Assembly: GCA_002205965.3 (NCBI GenBank)
Contig: NADL03000596.1
Location: 1,922,001-1,986,000 of the forward strand
Reading direction: 5' to 3'
From: Kappaphycus alvarezii
Taxonomy: Eukaryota; Rhodophyta; Florideophyceae; Gigartinales; Solieriaceae
DNA length: 64,000 bases
How positions within the stretch are numbered: the stretch's first letter is position 1; the number at the start of each line of letters is the position of its first letter. A model generated the notes under the pieces. It was not told the origin of the DNA. It searched no databases and saw nothing but the letters and a program-made list of their open reading frames with translations. Position numbers and translations under genes: made by a program. Shown in pieces: positions 55,925 through 64,000 of this stretch.

Positions 55925-56109
55925 TGGTTTAATGATTGAAAAATATGGTCGGCTGTAATCCCGGATAAACTTGGTATGTTAAGGTACGGTCTTGCAATGT
56001 CACAACCTGCGCGTAAGTCCAACACCTACTGATCTTCGTCCTCAATCGAATCTGGCTCTAATGGGTCGGCGACGTCGCTATCAACGTCGTCGCAATAGAT
56101 CACGCAACT
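55925..56109 (-). repeat. Dispersed repeat, copy 3, with the acidic ORF tail
   Basis: The reverse complement of 6735-6915 with scattered changes. It includes the codons for 'DVADPLEPDSIEDED' and a stop, then about 110 bp of shared non-coding DNA. It ends next to the DDE transposase fragment. Confidence 0.8.
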
Positions 56110-56207
56110 TTTACCTACGTTCTCAACAAATTTGAGCCATTGTATAAGTACTACTCGCCATACTCCGAAGACAGAACTATTAGGATAACGCCGCGACGAG
56201 TTAAGCT

Positions 56208-56975
56208 ATGAGGGGGGCGAGATCGCTTGATGCAATACAATGCTTGTGCCTCGTCTTAATGTGGTACCGCACAAGGGGTCGATTGTGGATTCTATGGATG
56301 ATATTTGGAGTAATAAGCTCGGTGTGCTCCTTATTTATGCGGTTTGGAAGACGAATACTTTTACGTGTTTTATCAACGGATGACTCAGCGAAAATTATGA
56401 TGCCGACAGCACAGGAAAATGAAGCATACAAAAATGCCTTCAACGAAAAACACCACACCTTGGACAGCGTGTACGCCGTCGCAGACGGGCTAAAGCTTTA
56501 TTTACAGTAGTCAGGGGTCTATATTATATAAAATATGTTCTACAGCGGATAGACATATTACCATTATGTACGGCATGTTTTAGTGTTTGCCCCAAGTGGA
56601 GTAATCATTGCCTGTGCTATGAACGCTCCGGGAAGCATCCATGACTCACAAATTGTTGAGTGGGGTGGGGTTTACGGAGAACTACAGTCATGCTACAATG
56701 AACATGGAGGCAGGGTGGTTGTTGACTCCGCTTTTGGAAAACGTGCGTTTCCTTTTCTGATTAAGTCAGCGCAAGACGAGACAAGGGCCCAAGGAGCTAC
56801 AGATGTAATAAGAATACAGCAGGATACTTCAGCTCGTCAGGCCTCGGAATGGGGAATGGCGGCGTTCCAAGGGACGTTCCCTCGTATGAAAGACAAGTTT
56901 AAGTACGAAGAGAACGGGGAAAAGAATTTTTTTTACTTTGTGGAACGCATTTATTCAATATCAGGTCAAACATGA
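56208..56975 (+). pseudogene. DDE transposase, PIF/Harbinger-like (DDE_Tnp_4), degraded
   Basis: The frame 56583-56975 reads 'FAPSGVIIACAMNAPGSIHD' and 'EHGGRVVVDSAFG'. This is the second half of a DDE_Tnp_4 domain: a strand with 'PGS.HD' (second Asp region), then 'VVDSAFG', then an 'ASEWGMAAFQGTFPRMK' stretch with the candidate Glu. The frame 56208-56510 ('RGRLWILWMIFGVISSVCSLF', 'NEKHHTLDSVYAVADGLKLY') gives the upstream part, with 'YAVADGLK' at the first catalytic Asp position. A stop and a frame change separate the two. Such enzymes cut and paste DNA transposons and usually need a Myb-like partner protein. Confidence 0.7.
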
Positions 56976-57155
56976 TGGGGATCAATCAAAAAATCTCCTC
57001 GTACATGCCACATCTTGGCGTCGAGAAAAATAAATTCTTACAGTTATCCTTCTATATCTAAAGGGTAGAGTCTAGTTTTCCATTTTTCCCCTTTCCACCC
57101 CATTAAAAGGAGGTACAGCTCTTTTGGCCATGAATAGCATCATAATTTCCATAAA

Positions 57156-57990
57156 TTATTGATGGCGGCGATTATCCTCCTGCCGACGGCTCCGCTCCTC
57201 TTCACGCCGTGCAGCATCTTCTTCTTTACGTTGCTGATCCTGTAAGATCATCAATTTCATCATAGACTGGAAGTTTTCATCCCCGTTGTGGTGGCGCAGA
57301 AGCCTTTTACTTACCAAAGGTCTTGGAGACGGGCTTTCTTTCTGGGGGCAATATCTCCTCTCAGTCTACTTGGTTATTTAATTTAATGCTTCCCGAGCTT
57401 TGCCTTGATCATCTAATGAATTTACACTGCTTCTTACCTCCGGCAATAATTCCTGGGAAACCCCTTCAACCTCTGCTCCGTCGCCAAGATCCGCACGTTC
57501 CGTCATGCGATAGCGCTGGTATTTTGCGCGTTTTTTCATATTTGGGTATCCTCGGAACACCCGTAGGCATTTCGCTTCTATGCAGTGTGGCCAATTTTCT
57601 CTTCAGGCTATCAACAGTTCTTCTCTCATCCGTAAAAGTCGCTGCATGCTGCTGCTGAACCATATACCATTCCTCTTTGCAAAGAGGAAGGTACGCTTCG
57701 ATTACATCTAAAAGGATGTCAACCTCTCTTTGGCTGAATCCGGATGCTCCCGTTGGTAGCCCGCTGACTGTATTGCGTGCTCCAGTATTTTTTTGTTATC
57801 CCCGGTACCGACGGCAGGCTTTGGAAAGCCGTTCCTCCAAATCCGTAGGCCTTACGAACCATTCGGTTGTTTTGGAGTATGGCATTCTCTGGTGGAGGTG
57901 ATGTCCTATTTGTAACCGGATGGGAGGGGGGCTGCGTAATCGGGTGGGAGGAAGACATGCCTTAACCCAGGTGCTTTGGACGGTCTTGGG
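57156..57990 (-). pseudogene. DUF6818-like DNA-binding/transposon-associated protein, frameshifted
   Basis: The minus strand reads 'FSQREVDILLDVIEAYLPLC', 'EEWYMVQQQHAATFTDERRT' and 'VDSLKRKLATLHRSEMPTG'. After a frame change it continues 'RYRMTERADLGDGAEVEGVS' and ends with a charged coiled coil ('QDQQRKEEDAARREEERSRR') and a TAA at 57156-57158. This matches my memory of DUF6818 proteins of oomycetes and red algae, which have a SANT/Myb-like N-part and a coiled-coil C-part. It converges on the DDE transposase, with about 180 bp between them. A partner protein of that transposon is a plausible role. At least two frame changes make this copy a probable pseudogene. Confidence 0.6.
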
Positions 57991-58239
57991 GAGAGAAGGC
58001 GGAAGCAACTCTTGTACCTTACGGTGGTTTGGAGCCGCGGAGGCGGACGGCTGGTTTAGGGGGGGCGGGAGAAGTTGGAATTGTGGGGGGAGGTTGAAGA
58101 GATTTTGGGAGGAGTAGCGGAGTGGGAGGGAAGTTGAGTAGAGGTTGAGTGGTGTCAGAGGGTGAGGAGGAGGGTGAAGGGAATTTTGCGGGAGTCGGGG
58201 AGTGAGAGAGAAGTTGAGGCTATGTTGTGGGGACATGTA

Positions 58240-59200
58240 GGAGGTTAGGAGAGATGAAAGGCCGTAAAGAGATGATCAGGGCTGTGCTCCGGAGGGAGGG
58301 AGACCGAAGGTGAATAATGTGTGAGGGAAGGGTGGTGATGAGGCAGGTCATGGGAGGGTTGCAATCCGGTTTGACTGTTTTCATCATGGCTGTAAACAAG
58401 CTTTCCCGCGAATTTTGCGAAATACGTCAAGGACACAACTGCTCCGACGGGGGAGAGACGTTAACCAGTTCTCACGATTTGCTACAGGTTTTTCGTATCA
58501 AAAATGACAATTTACTCCTACCCTTTTAGCTATTTGTGTTTTCAGGAACAGTCCACTATGTGACCCTCGGCCGTTGGCCCGCTGACACCCGGATACCGAT
58601 GCATAAGGCAATAAAGCCTAAGAAGGACTGCGAAGTGCACGTTAGAGCCGTTAGCCGCTTGAATGCAGAGCATTCAAAGAGGAATGACTCGAATGCTGGG
58701 GAAAGAGATCTTTGGCGAATGCCGCGCATTCGACCATCGAGAATAGGAAACGCTTGTGGATACTCGCACAGATGCCACGCATCTTGGGGGAACGATACTG
58801 AGAGGCTAGGTCAACAGATGTACTTCTGCGCGAGATTGAACCGGATTTATTAAAAATCATAACGTAAAGGCATTACAGCAAATCCCCGATAAGGAATGTG
58901 AACAAATCCCATATTTCGGCGAACTCGGCCGAACCTGAACCTGTTCTAAACGATTGTTACCTGCCAAAAACTGAGATAAACTTTCAGGGTTTCTAAAAGA
59001 GTAAGAATTAGTTGAAATATTTTTGAAATCAAATTTCAATTTTACCCCCAATCGCAGACAGTGCACCAACTACAGGAAGATTTTGGAGTATTACGGTACA
59101 AAGTGAATATCTACTAGAACATTTCCTCTCCCCAGTTCGCGTAAAGTAACCAGAAAGCATAGACAGCCCTTATCTTTTCGGGTGTCACTACGGTAACCCC
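58240..59200. other. Intergenic DNA
   Basis: Short ORFs on both strands without recognisable domains. Confidence 0.35.
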
Positions 59201-59229
59201 CGCCACCCACTCATACTTCCCAAAAAAGA

Positions 59230-60640
59230 TGGCAACCGAAAACGAACAACGCCATCCCACTCCGATATGCTGCCGAAAATCTCCCCGTGATTAAGGAATT
59301 CTTCCGAAGAACGACCGTCCCAGAACTTCGTTCGATTGGAGAGCAATGGGGTTTACATACAAGAAAGTTGTCTAAAGTGATGCCAGTTGCGGCATGCTCA
59401 ATACACCTGCACGACGAAATCAAAAAGGGAACAACGTTGAAAGAGTGATAGAAAAAACACGGCTAGCTGGAGATTTGCGCATTTCAAAGCGACAGTAGAA
59501 AATGGCACAAATCTGTCACGTGTTTCATACGAGGATCTCAAGTGCACCATGGGGAAAAATCTACTAGAAAGACAAGGAGCAACCCCCAGATGAATAGTTT
59601 TAACGTGGAAAACGGATCTCGAGTTGGGGGCAAAAAGGCCTATTTCCTTCTCTGTTGATTTGACCGGTAATGAATCTAACTTTTTTACCTTGTCCAAGCA
59701 TGGGAGGCTTTTTGTGGAATTGAGAGAGAACAAAAGCTACCGGAATGCGTTAAGGGAGTCGAAAAAGGAGCTTTCGTGGGCTCATTTGGACGCGTGGATG
59801 AAAAGGGACACTTTTCGTACTACAGTGATTGAGACAACCTTCAACAGTACAGATTTCAAACCGCAAAAAGATTTTGGTGTAGTACTTGATGGGGTATAAG
59901 TTAGCAGTCCTCCACAAATGAAACGCGACGGGTCGTTCCTGAATGAAAAGCTCCGGGAAAGGACGAGCAAATTTACAGAGGCCTTGGATAAGTGGAGCCG
60001 GTCTGGACAAACGACCCGGAAAAGTTTATTGACTTCCTTCCCCGAACTGCAAGCGGGGAACAGACTTCAATTTCTAAACACCTTTTGCTTGTTTGTAATA
60101 TAGCCGGATGCGGAACGATGTTTGTGGAAAAGGAGGTTTGAGAATTGACGACAAAAATGGTGGCAAGTGTTGAGGTTTATGAATATGAGGAGGGCTTTCC
60201 TGATTTGTATGAAACAATGGATGATATGCCTACCATATCATCTGGTAGGGGCAGTTCATGCGGCAAGCGTAAGTCGATGGACGATTGTCTGTTGACCGCA
60301 AAGTAGTTTGATAGCTTTGTGGCAGCTATTTCTGGTTTAGTGGATGTTATCAACAGGTAACAATCCGAGGCCGAGTGTGAGCGCGTCTTTATGCGGCAGA
60401 GGGAAAGAACGCAGACTGTGCGCGATATTAATGACACTATTCGTGCCATTAAGCACCTTCAAAATACAGAGAATGCGAGTGCTGAGGACAAGGACTGTAT
60501 CGAGATATACGAGATGAAGGATTTCATGAAGAGTCCAAGGAGATTTCGCGTGGAGAAGGGCGCGAGTAGTGAAACCGAGATTTTTAGTATGTACTGGTTG
60601 CAGAATAGTTTCCTTTGCCGTAACTTTCTATTGTTGCAAT
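59230..60640 (+). pseudogene. Degenerate ORF with SAP-like N-terminal motif, probably transposon-derived
   Basis: Plus-strand pieces are 'TTVPELRSIGEQWGLHTRK' (about 59310-59370, resembling a SAP helix-extended-helix motif), 'SVDLTGNESNFFTLSKHGRL' (59624-59899), and an interrupted frame 60150-60640. That frame has in-frame TAG (about 60304) and TAA (about 60358) and contains 'DDMPTISSGRGSSCGKRKSM', 'VAAISGLVDVINR', 'SEAECERVFMRQRERTQTVR' and 'IRAIKHLQNTENASAED'. No catalytic residues can be placed. SAP-like DNA binding and a helical C-terminus fit a transposon accessory protein. The assignment is tentative. Confidence 0.4.
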
Positions 60641-60913
60641 GATTACCATCGAGTGGAGGTGGGATTCGAGTGCGGTCTGTTGTTTATGATTTGTAAACTG
60701 TTGAAACGCACCATATCGACATGCAAATTGATAACTGAATTGGTACCGCTCGCGCGGCGGTACTGTAAGGAGTAGATGGCAGGGTGAACGGCGGGTGGGG
60801 AAGAGAAACGAATTGGACCTGTGGTGTGAGAAAGGATTTGGAGCCTTCGAAATCATGATGGGGGTGAAATGAATCATACTCTCAGTCACATACGTTCACA
60901 TCTCATAACTGCG

Positions 60914-61640
60914 CTACCAAGTCAGCCCCGCAACGAACGCCTCCCTCGGCTCCTTCGGCTTTGACCATTCCAATCTCAAGGTCAGATGGTTTAACCATAC
61001 CCATCCAACTCTCAACACGCTTTGTCGCCTGTGAGACATTATTAAACGCCACAAATGCACTGCCCTTACTCTCCCCCTTCTCCTGACCCCACCAAGAAAT
61101 ATCCTTCGAATAGGGCCAAACACCTTACACAACTCATCCAAGTCTGCATCGTCCGTGTTCCGACCCACATTGCTAATTTGCACAGTCCCTGAATCATACC
61201 GCAAAACAACAAAAAAAAACACACATCAAAACACAAAGCAAATCCCCACGCCTTTGCGAATCACATTGATGCCCACAGCGTTATTCAAAAACTAGTTACC
61301 TCAAAGCTCTAAAAAACATGTTCCTCCCAAACCCAGCCTACAAACCATTGCCTGTACTCAATTTTATGTGACGATTATTCAAAGGACACATTGTCCAAAC
61401 TCTTGAGAAACCCTTCCACATCAGCACTCCTCTGTAAGCCGATATTGACACTGCCATTGGGGTTACCCTGCCGATCATACAACAGCCTCAACTCTTTCAC
61501 CATACACCATGCTACGCAAATCGGCCAATCCCGTAGTAGTGACACCATCGCCCAAGTTATTGACATAGACCTTGCCTGTCAAATCATTATGCGTGTAGTG
61601 ACGCGCGGTGCGCAGTTCTTCTCGTCTAGGAACGGAACAC
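60914..61640 (-). pseudogene. RRM protein gene, second RRM eIF3G-like, with frameshifts
   Basis: Two RRM-like stretches lie on the minus strand. The upstream one (61375-about 61588) begins after a TTGACAG acceptor with RNP2 'GKVYVNNLGDG' and continues, after a one-base shift, 'KELRLLYDRQGNPNGSVNIG'. The downstream one (60914-61188) begins after a T9 tract and TTCAG acceptor with 'TVQISNVGRNTDDADLDELC', then 'VFGPIRRIFL'. A shift near a G4 run gives RNP1 'ESKGSAFVAFNN', and a second shift gives 'WLNHLTLRLEWSKPKEP'. The last part closely resembles the eIF3G RRM, a translation initiation factor subunit. The whole may be a pseudogene or an indel-rich assembly of a real gene. Upstream exons (possibly 61778-61981) are not defined. 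Confidence 0.6.
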
Positions 61641-61777
61641 CGTCAGAAAATGAGAAACCCAACACACACACACCAAGACCTACAGGGTGTTCGCTGTCCC
61701 TCTTTCTCTTTAAGCACCCTGCGATCCAGTAGCGCAGCTCGCCGACGGCGAGGAGAAATGAAGTTGGAAGAGCGGGG

Positions 61778-62110
61778 CTAATTCCTTGGGGGCTGGACGG
61801 TATACTTGTCCTCTGGGTTGTAAGGCCGGGCCGTGGTCCGCGGAATGCTAGAACCTTGATAAGGATCGATTCCAGAGAATCGTATACACCAGGGGTGTAA
61901 CACTGGACAAAGAAGAGGTAGTAGTGGGTCAGCTGTGCTGAATATCTCCTTTGGAGATAAGGATGTTGTCACCAACGACAACCTTGAAGTTCCTATTTGT
62001 ATATAGACGCCGGAGTCCGAGGCGCCGAGTGTTAGTAAATATCACAAACAAACAAAAAAAAGGGTATTATAATATTGGATAGAGAGGGGGGAATAGAAAG
62101 GGGGACCCGG
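61778..62110. other. Unassigned stretch upstream of the RRM gene
   Basis: The minus ORF 61778-61981 ('RFSGIDPYQGSSIPRTTARP') has a coding-like composition and could be a 5' exon of the RRM gene, but no splice join can be proven. Confidence 0.25.
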
Positions 62111-62246
62111 GCGGATAAACGTGGCTATAGCCACAGTTGCCGTTGACAAGGTTTCTGCAAAGGCGGAAGTTGGGAGTCAACTCCAGAGCCAACACCGGGG
62201 TGAGTGAAGTTAGGGTCAGCCAAGTTAGGGAGATCTAAGTTAGAGG

Positions 62247-62798
62247 TTAGTAAATTCGACACTTGGCCCAATAGGTGCCTTTTACCTGCGAAAATATCAG
62301 GTCTAATTTGGGGGCCGAGTGGTCCAGATTGCAAGCACTCAAGCCCCATCGGGTGTGTATACAGTAACGCTTCTCTTCCCACTCGTCCATCGCCAGAGTC
62401 ATGTCGTCCAACAGCGTCTCCCGCTCCCCACGCACTTCGATTATTCCAGACGCTACTTCGTTACTTTTAACTGCCACGCGATGGTCAGAAACCACTTTTT
62501 TGAACCTGTCACTCAACGTCTTCCAAGACGGGACGCAGACATTCTCAAGTGCACCCGGAGGAGCCGACGAAATAAAGATAGACAAAGCTTCCTCAAAACG
62601 CGTTTGGGTTTCCCCATGAGGAGCATGTTGTGCGTCCGCCGCCGTCACGGCTTTAAGTAAAAGGATGTCCCAAGCGCTGGAAAATCGAATTCGCTTCTTT
62701 CGACCTGTCAGAACGGTTGCCGGGGTGCTTGTTACGTGTGCATCGGAAGCGCAAGAAGGGGAATGCGAAGATTGATGAGCGGTTAAGGGAGTCGCCAT
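62247..62798 (-). CDS. Myb/SANT-like DNA-binding protein, 183 aa
   Basis: A single open frame from ATG at 62798. A Ser/Thr-rich start is followed by a basic patch and a Myb/SANT-like helical domain: 'TGRKKRIRFSSAWDILLLKA', a middle helix around 'WKTLSDRFKKVVSDHR', then 'EVRGERETLLDDMTLAMDEW'. The pattern (L-L-L-K ... W-K-T-L-S-D-R-F ... G-E-R-E ... L-L-D-D) is that of the Myb-like proteins found as expanded families in oomycetes and algae, often linked to Harbinger-type transposons. The frame continues past the domain for about 40 residues that look less constrained. It is intact. Whether it is host or transposon encoded is open. Confidence 0.6.
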   Translation of the reverse strand: MATPLTAHQSSHSPSCASDAHVTSTPATVLTGRKKRIRFSSAWDILLLKAVTAADAQHAPHGETQTRFEEALSIFISSAPPGALENVCVPSWKTLSDRFKKVVSDHRVAVKSNEVASGIIEVRGERETLLDDMTLAMDEWEEKRYCIHTRWGLSACNLDHSAPKLDLIFSQVKGTYWAKCRIY

Positions 62799-63184
62799 CG
62801 TAAAGGAACGCGCACGGTATGGAAACGCTGGTCAAGAGATTGTTGATCTGCCGCGTTAGGGAGAAAAGGTGTGATAGGAATCAAACCTTGACATTTGGCT
62901 CGAGTAGAACCCCTTAGTTTGAGGTTTCGGAGAGGTGCCCAATTGCTGGTATTTTTTCCAATTTTGCTTAGAGGGGCAGTAAGTGAAAAATGATATGGCT
63001 TGCAAACCAAATCTCGTCTTACACTGCACACTTGTGCGACGTTACACGCAAAATGGATGTCATACGGAAGTCACGGAGCTTGCATAATCCCTCTACTGTG
63101 CGTATGGGCTTGCCAACGACAATTAAGCATTTGAGATACAGCAGTCGGTTAATAAATGTTCCTTCAAATGATAGGTTTTCCAAC

Positions 63185-63655
63185 ATTTCCTTGTACTGTA
63201 CAGTACTGTTAGGATTCAATTAGTACGTGGCACGTACACGTGTATTGTCAGCAAAGTACATTATCACGTACAGTAGTATTCTGTCAGCGACGTACCTAGT
63301 TTGCATTTAGAGCCCCGCAAAGGTCTATATAAAGTGCCCCTGACCTGGTCCCCAAGACCAGATAGGCATCAGTGATTGTGTTACTATCAGTCCTGGTCCG
63401 TGCTTTACAACTTCATTGTCAAGTTGTAACAGTGCTGTACAGTACTGTACTGCGCTATCCTACTTCGCTATCCTAAATGAAATGCAATCGGAATTTGCAT
63501 CTTAACTCTGTAATTTATGAGAATTTTACAATACTGTACTGTACGGTATGTGCGACTGACCTACTGTTCAGATAACGTATGAGTTTATTTTCAAGAAAAA
63601 AATGGTACTTGCCTCTGTGACCAACTGTAATAATTGTACCGTACTGTACGCTTCA
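63185..63655. repeat. Cluster of GTACTGTAC/GTACAGTAC palindromic motifs
   Basis: Copies occur at about 63193 (TGTACTGTACAGTACTGTT), 63435 (GCTGTACAGTACTGTACTGC), 63531 (ATACTGTACTGTACGGTATG) and 63637 (GTACCGTACTGTACG). Looser versions lie between them. A TATATAAAG lies at 63328. It is upstream of the nuclease gene at 63893. Confidence 0.85.
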
Positions 63656-63892
63656 TTACAGTGTGTGTGTACGCTTCATTACAGTATGTGTACCCACATA
63701 CATTGAATAAGCGCGCCAATATCAAGCCTGTTGAATTCAAAATTACGAGTGCTCTACGTACGTATGTTAAACCGTGATCAACATTTATGTGGGACCATTT
63801 CCCGCCATCCGTCCAATCTCCAACCCCGAATCCCCCATCCACTCCGACTCCTCCCCACCCAAGCCCTGTATCAAGCGCTTGTCATTCCGCCA

Positions 63893-64000
63893 ATGTCTGC
63901 CACGAGTCTTACCTCTCTCCCCTTTGAGGTAGACTACTTTCTCCCTCGCCCCGGTCGCACCACCCCGCCGCTAGCCTTTTTTCTCACCCATGCTCACGCG
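63893..64000 (+). CDS. Start of a metallo-beta-lactamase-fold DNA nuclease gene (SNM1/Artemis-like), cut by right edge
   Basis: From ATG at 63893 the frame stays open to the window end (36 codons). It reads 'LPFEVDYFLPRPGR' then 'LAFFLTHAHA'. In SNM1/Apollo/Artemis nucleases the first strand is followed by a hydrophobic run and the metal-binding 'THxHxDH'; here the sequence stops within that motif. Such enzymes process DNA ends and crosslinks. Only the N-terminus is visible, so another beta-CASP family member is possible. Confidence 0.6.
   Translation, partial: MSATSLTSLPFEVDYFLPRPGRTTPPLAFFLTHAHA

Overview
This window looks like nuclear DNA of a eukaryotic alga, most probably a multicellular red alga; a florideophyte such as Chondrus crispus is my best guess, by inference only. 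The clues are host genes with few, short GT-AG introns, a probably plastid-targeted ferredoxin-like protein, a cytochrome b5 front-end fatty acid desaturase, and a load of Copia, Gypsy, DIRS-like and LINE-like elements. There are no bacterial operons, no ribosome binding sites and no CRISPR arrays.

Layout. 1-2117: a minus-strand RecQ-like helicase with a GRF zinc finger, cut by the left edge. 2118-8900: mostly non-coding DNA with a 341-bp tandem duplication, a TE-like acidic ORF, a DIRS-like RT scrap and hairpin repeats. 8918-12396: a decayed Copia element. 12825-19501: a full-length Gypsy chromovirus (minus) with both LTRs, a primer site, a polypurine tract, a chromodomain and an extra C2H2 zinc-finger ORF. 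20558-24560: two LINE-like relics in opposite orientation. 26092-27704: the desaturase. 29003-36283: a Copia element (minus) with a perfect 5-bp target duplication and an opposite-strand coding stretch. 38790-41010: a DIRS-like relic, followed by an unrecognised ORF and a nested inverted repeat. 42003-49100: a second Copia element of the same type (plus), with 302-bp LTRs and a perfect target duplication. 49559-55816: a host gene island with a DUF1475-like membrane protein, a ferredoxin/DnaJ-zinc-finger fusion and an ABC1 (UbiB/ADCK) atypical kinase with an apparent 15-nt microexon. 56208-60640: a DDE transposase fragment converging on a DUF6818-like gene, then a degenerate ORF. 60914-64000: a frameshifted RRM gene, a Myb/SANT-like gene, and the start of an SNM1/Artemis-type nuclease gene at the right edge.

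The host genes share no obvious pathway. The two edge genes both suggest DNA repair. The desaturase belongs to long-chain PUFA synthesis. The ferredoxin fusion and possibly the ABC1 kinase suggest plastid or mitochondrial redox and quinone biology. Four conserved host genes each carry an apparent missing base at a G or C homopolymer, so I favour assembly indels over pseudogenes there. A short palindromic motif built from GTACAGTAC/GTACTGTAC recurs in the intergenic DNA and inside one LTR family.

All calls come from reading translations and repeats by eye. No database or alignment was run.
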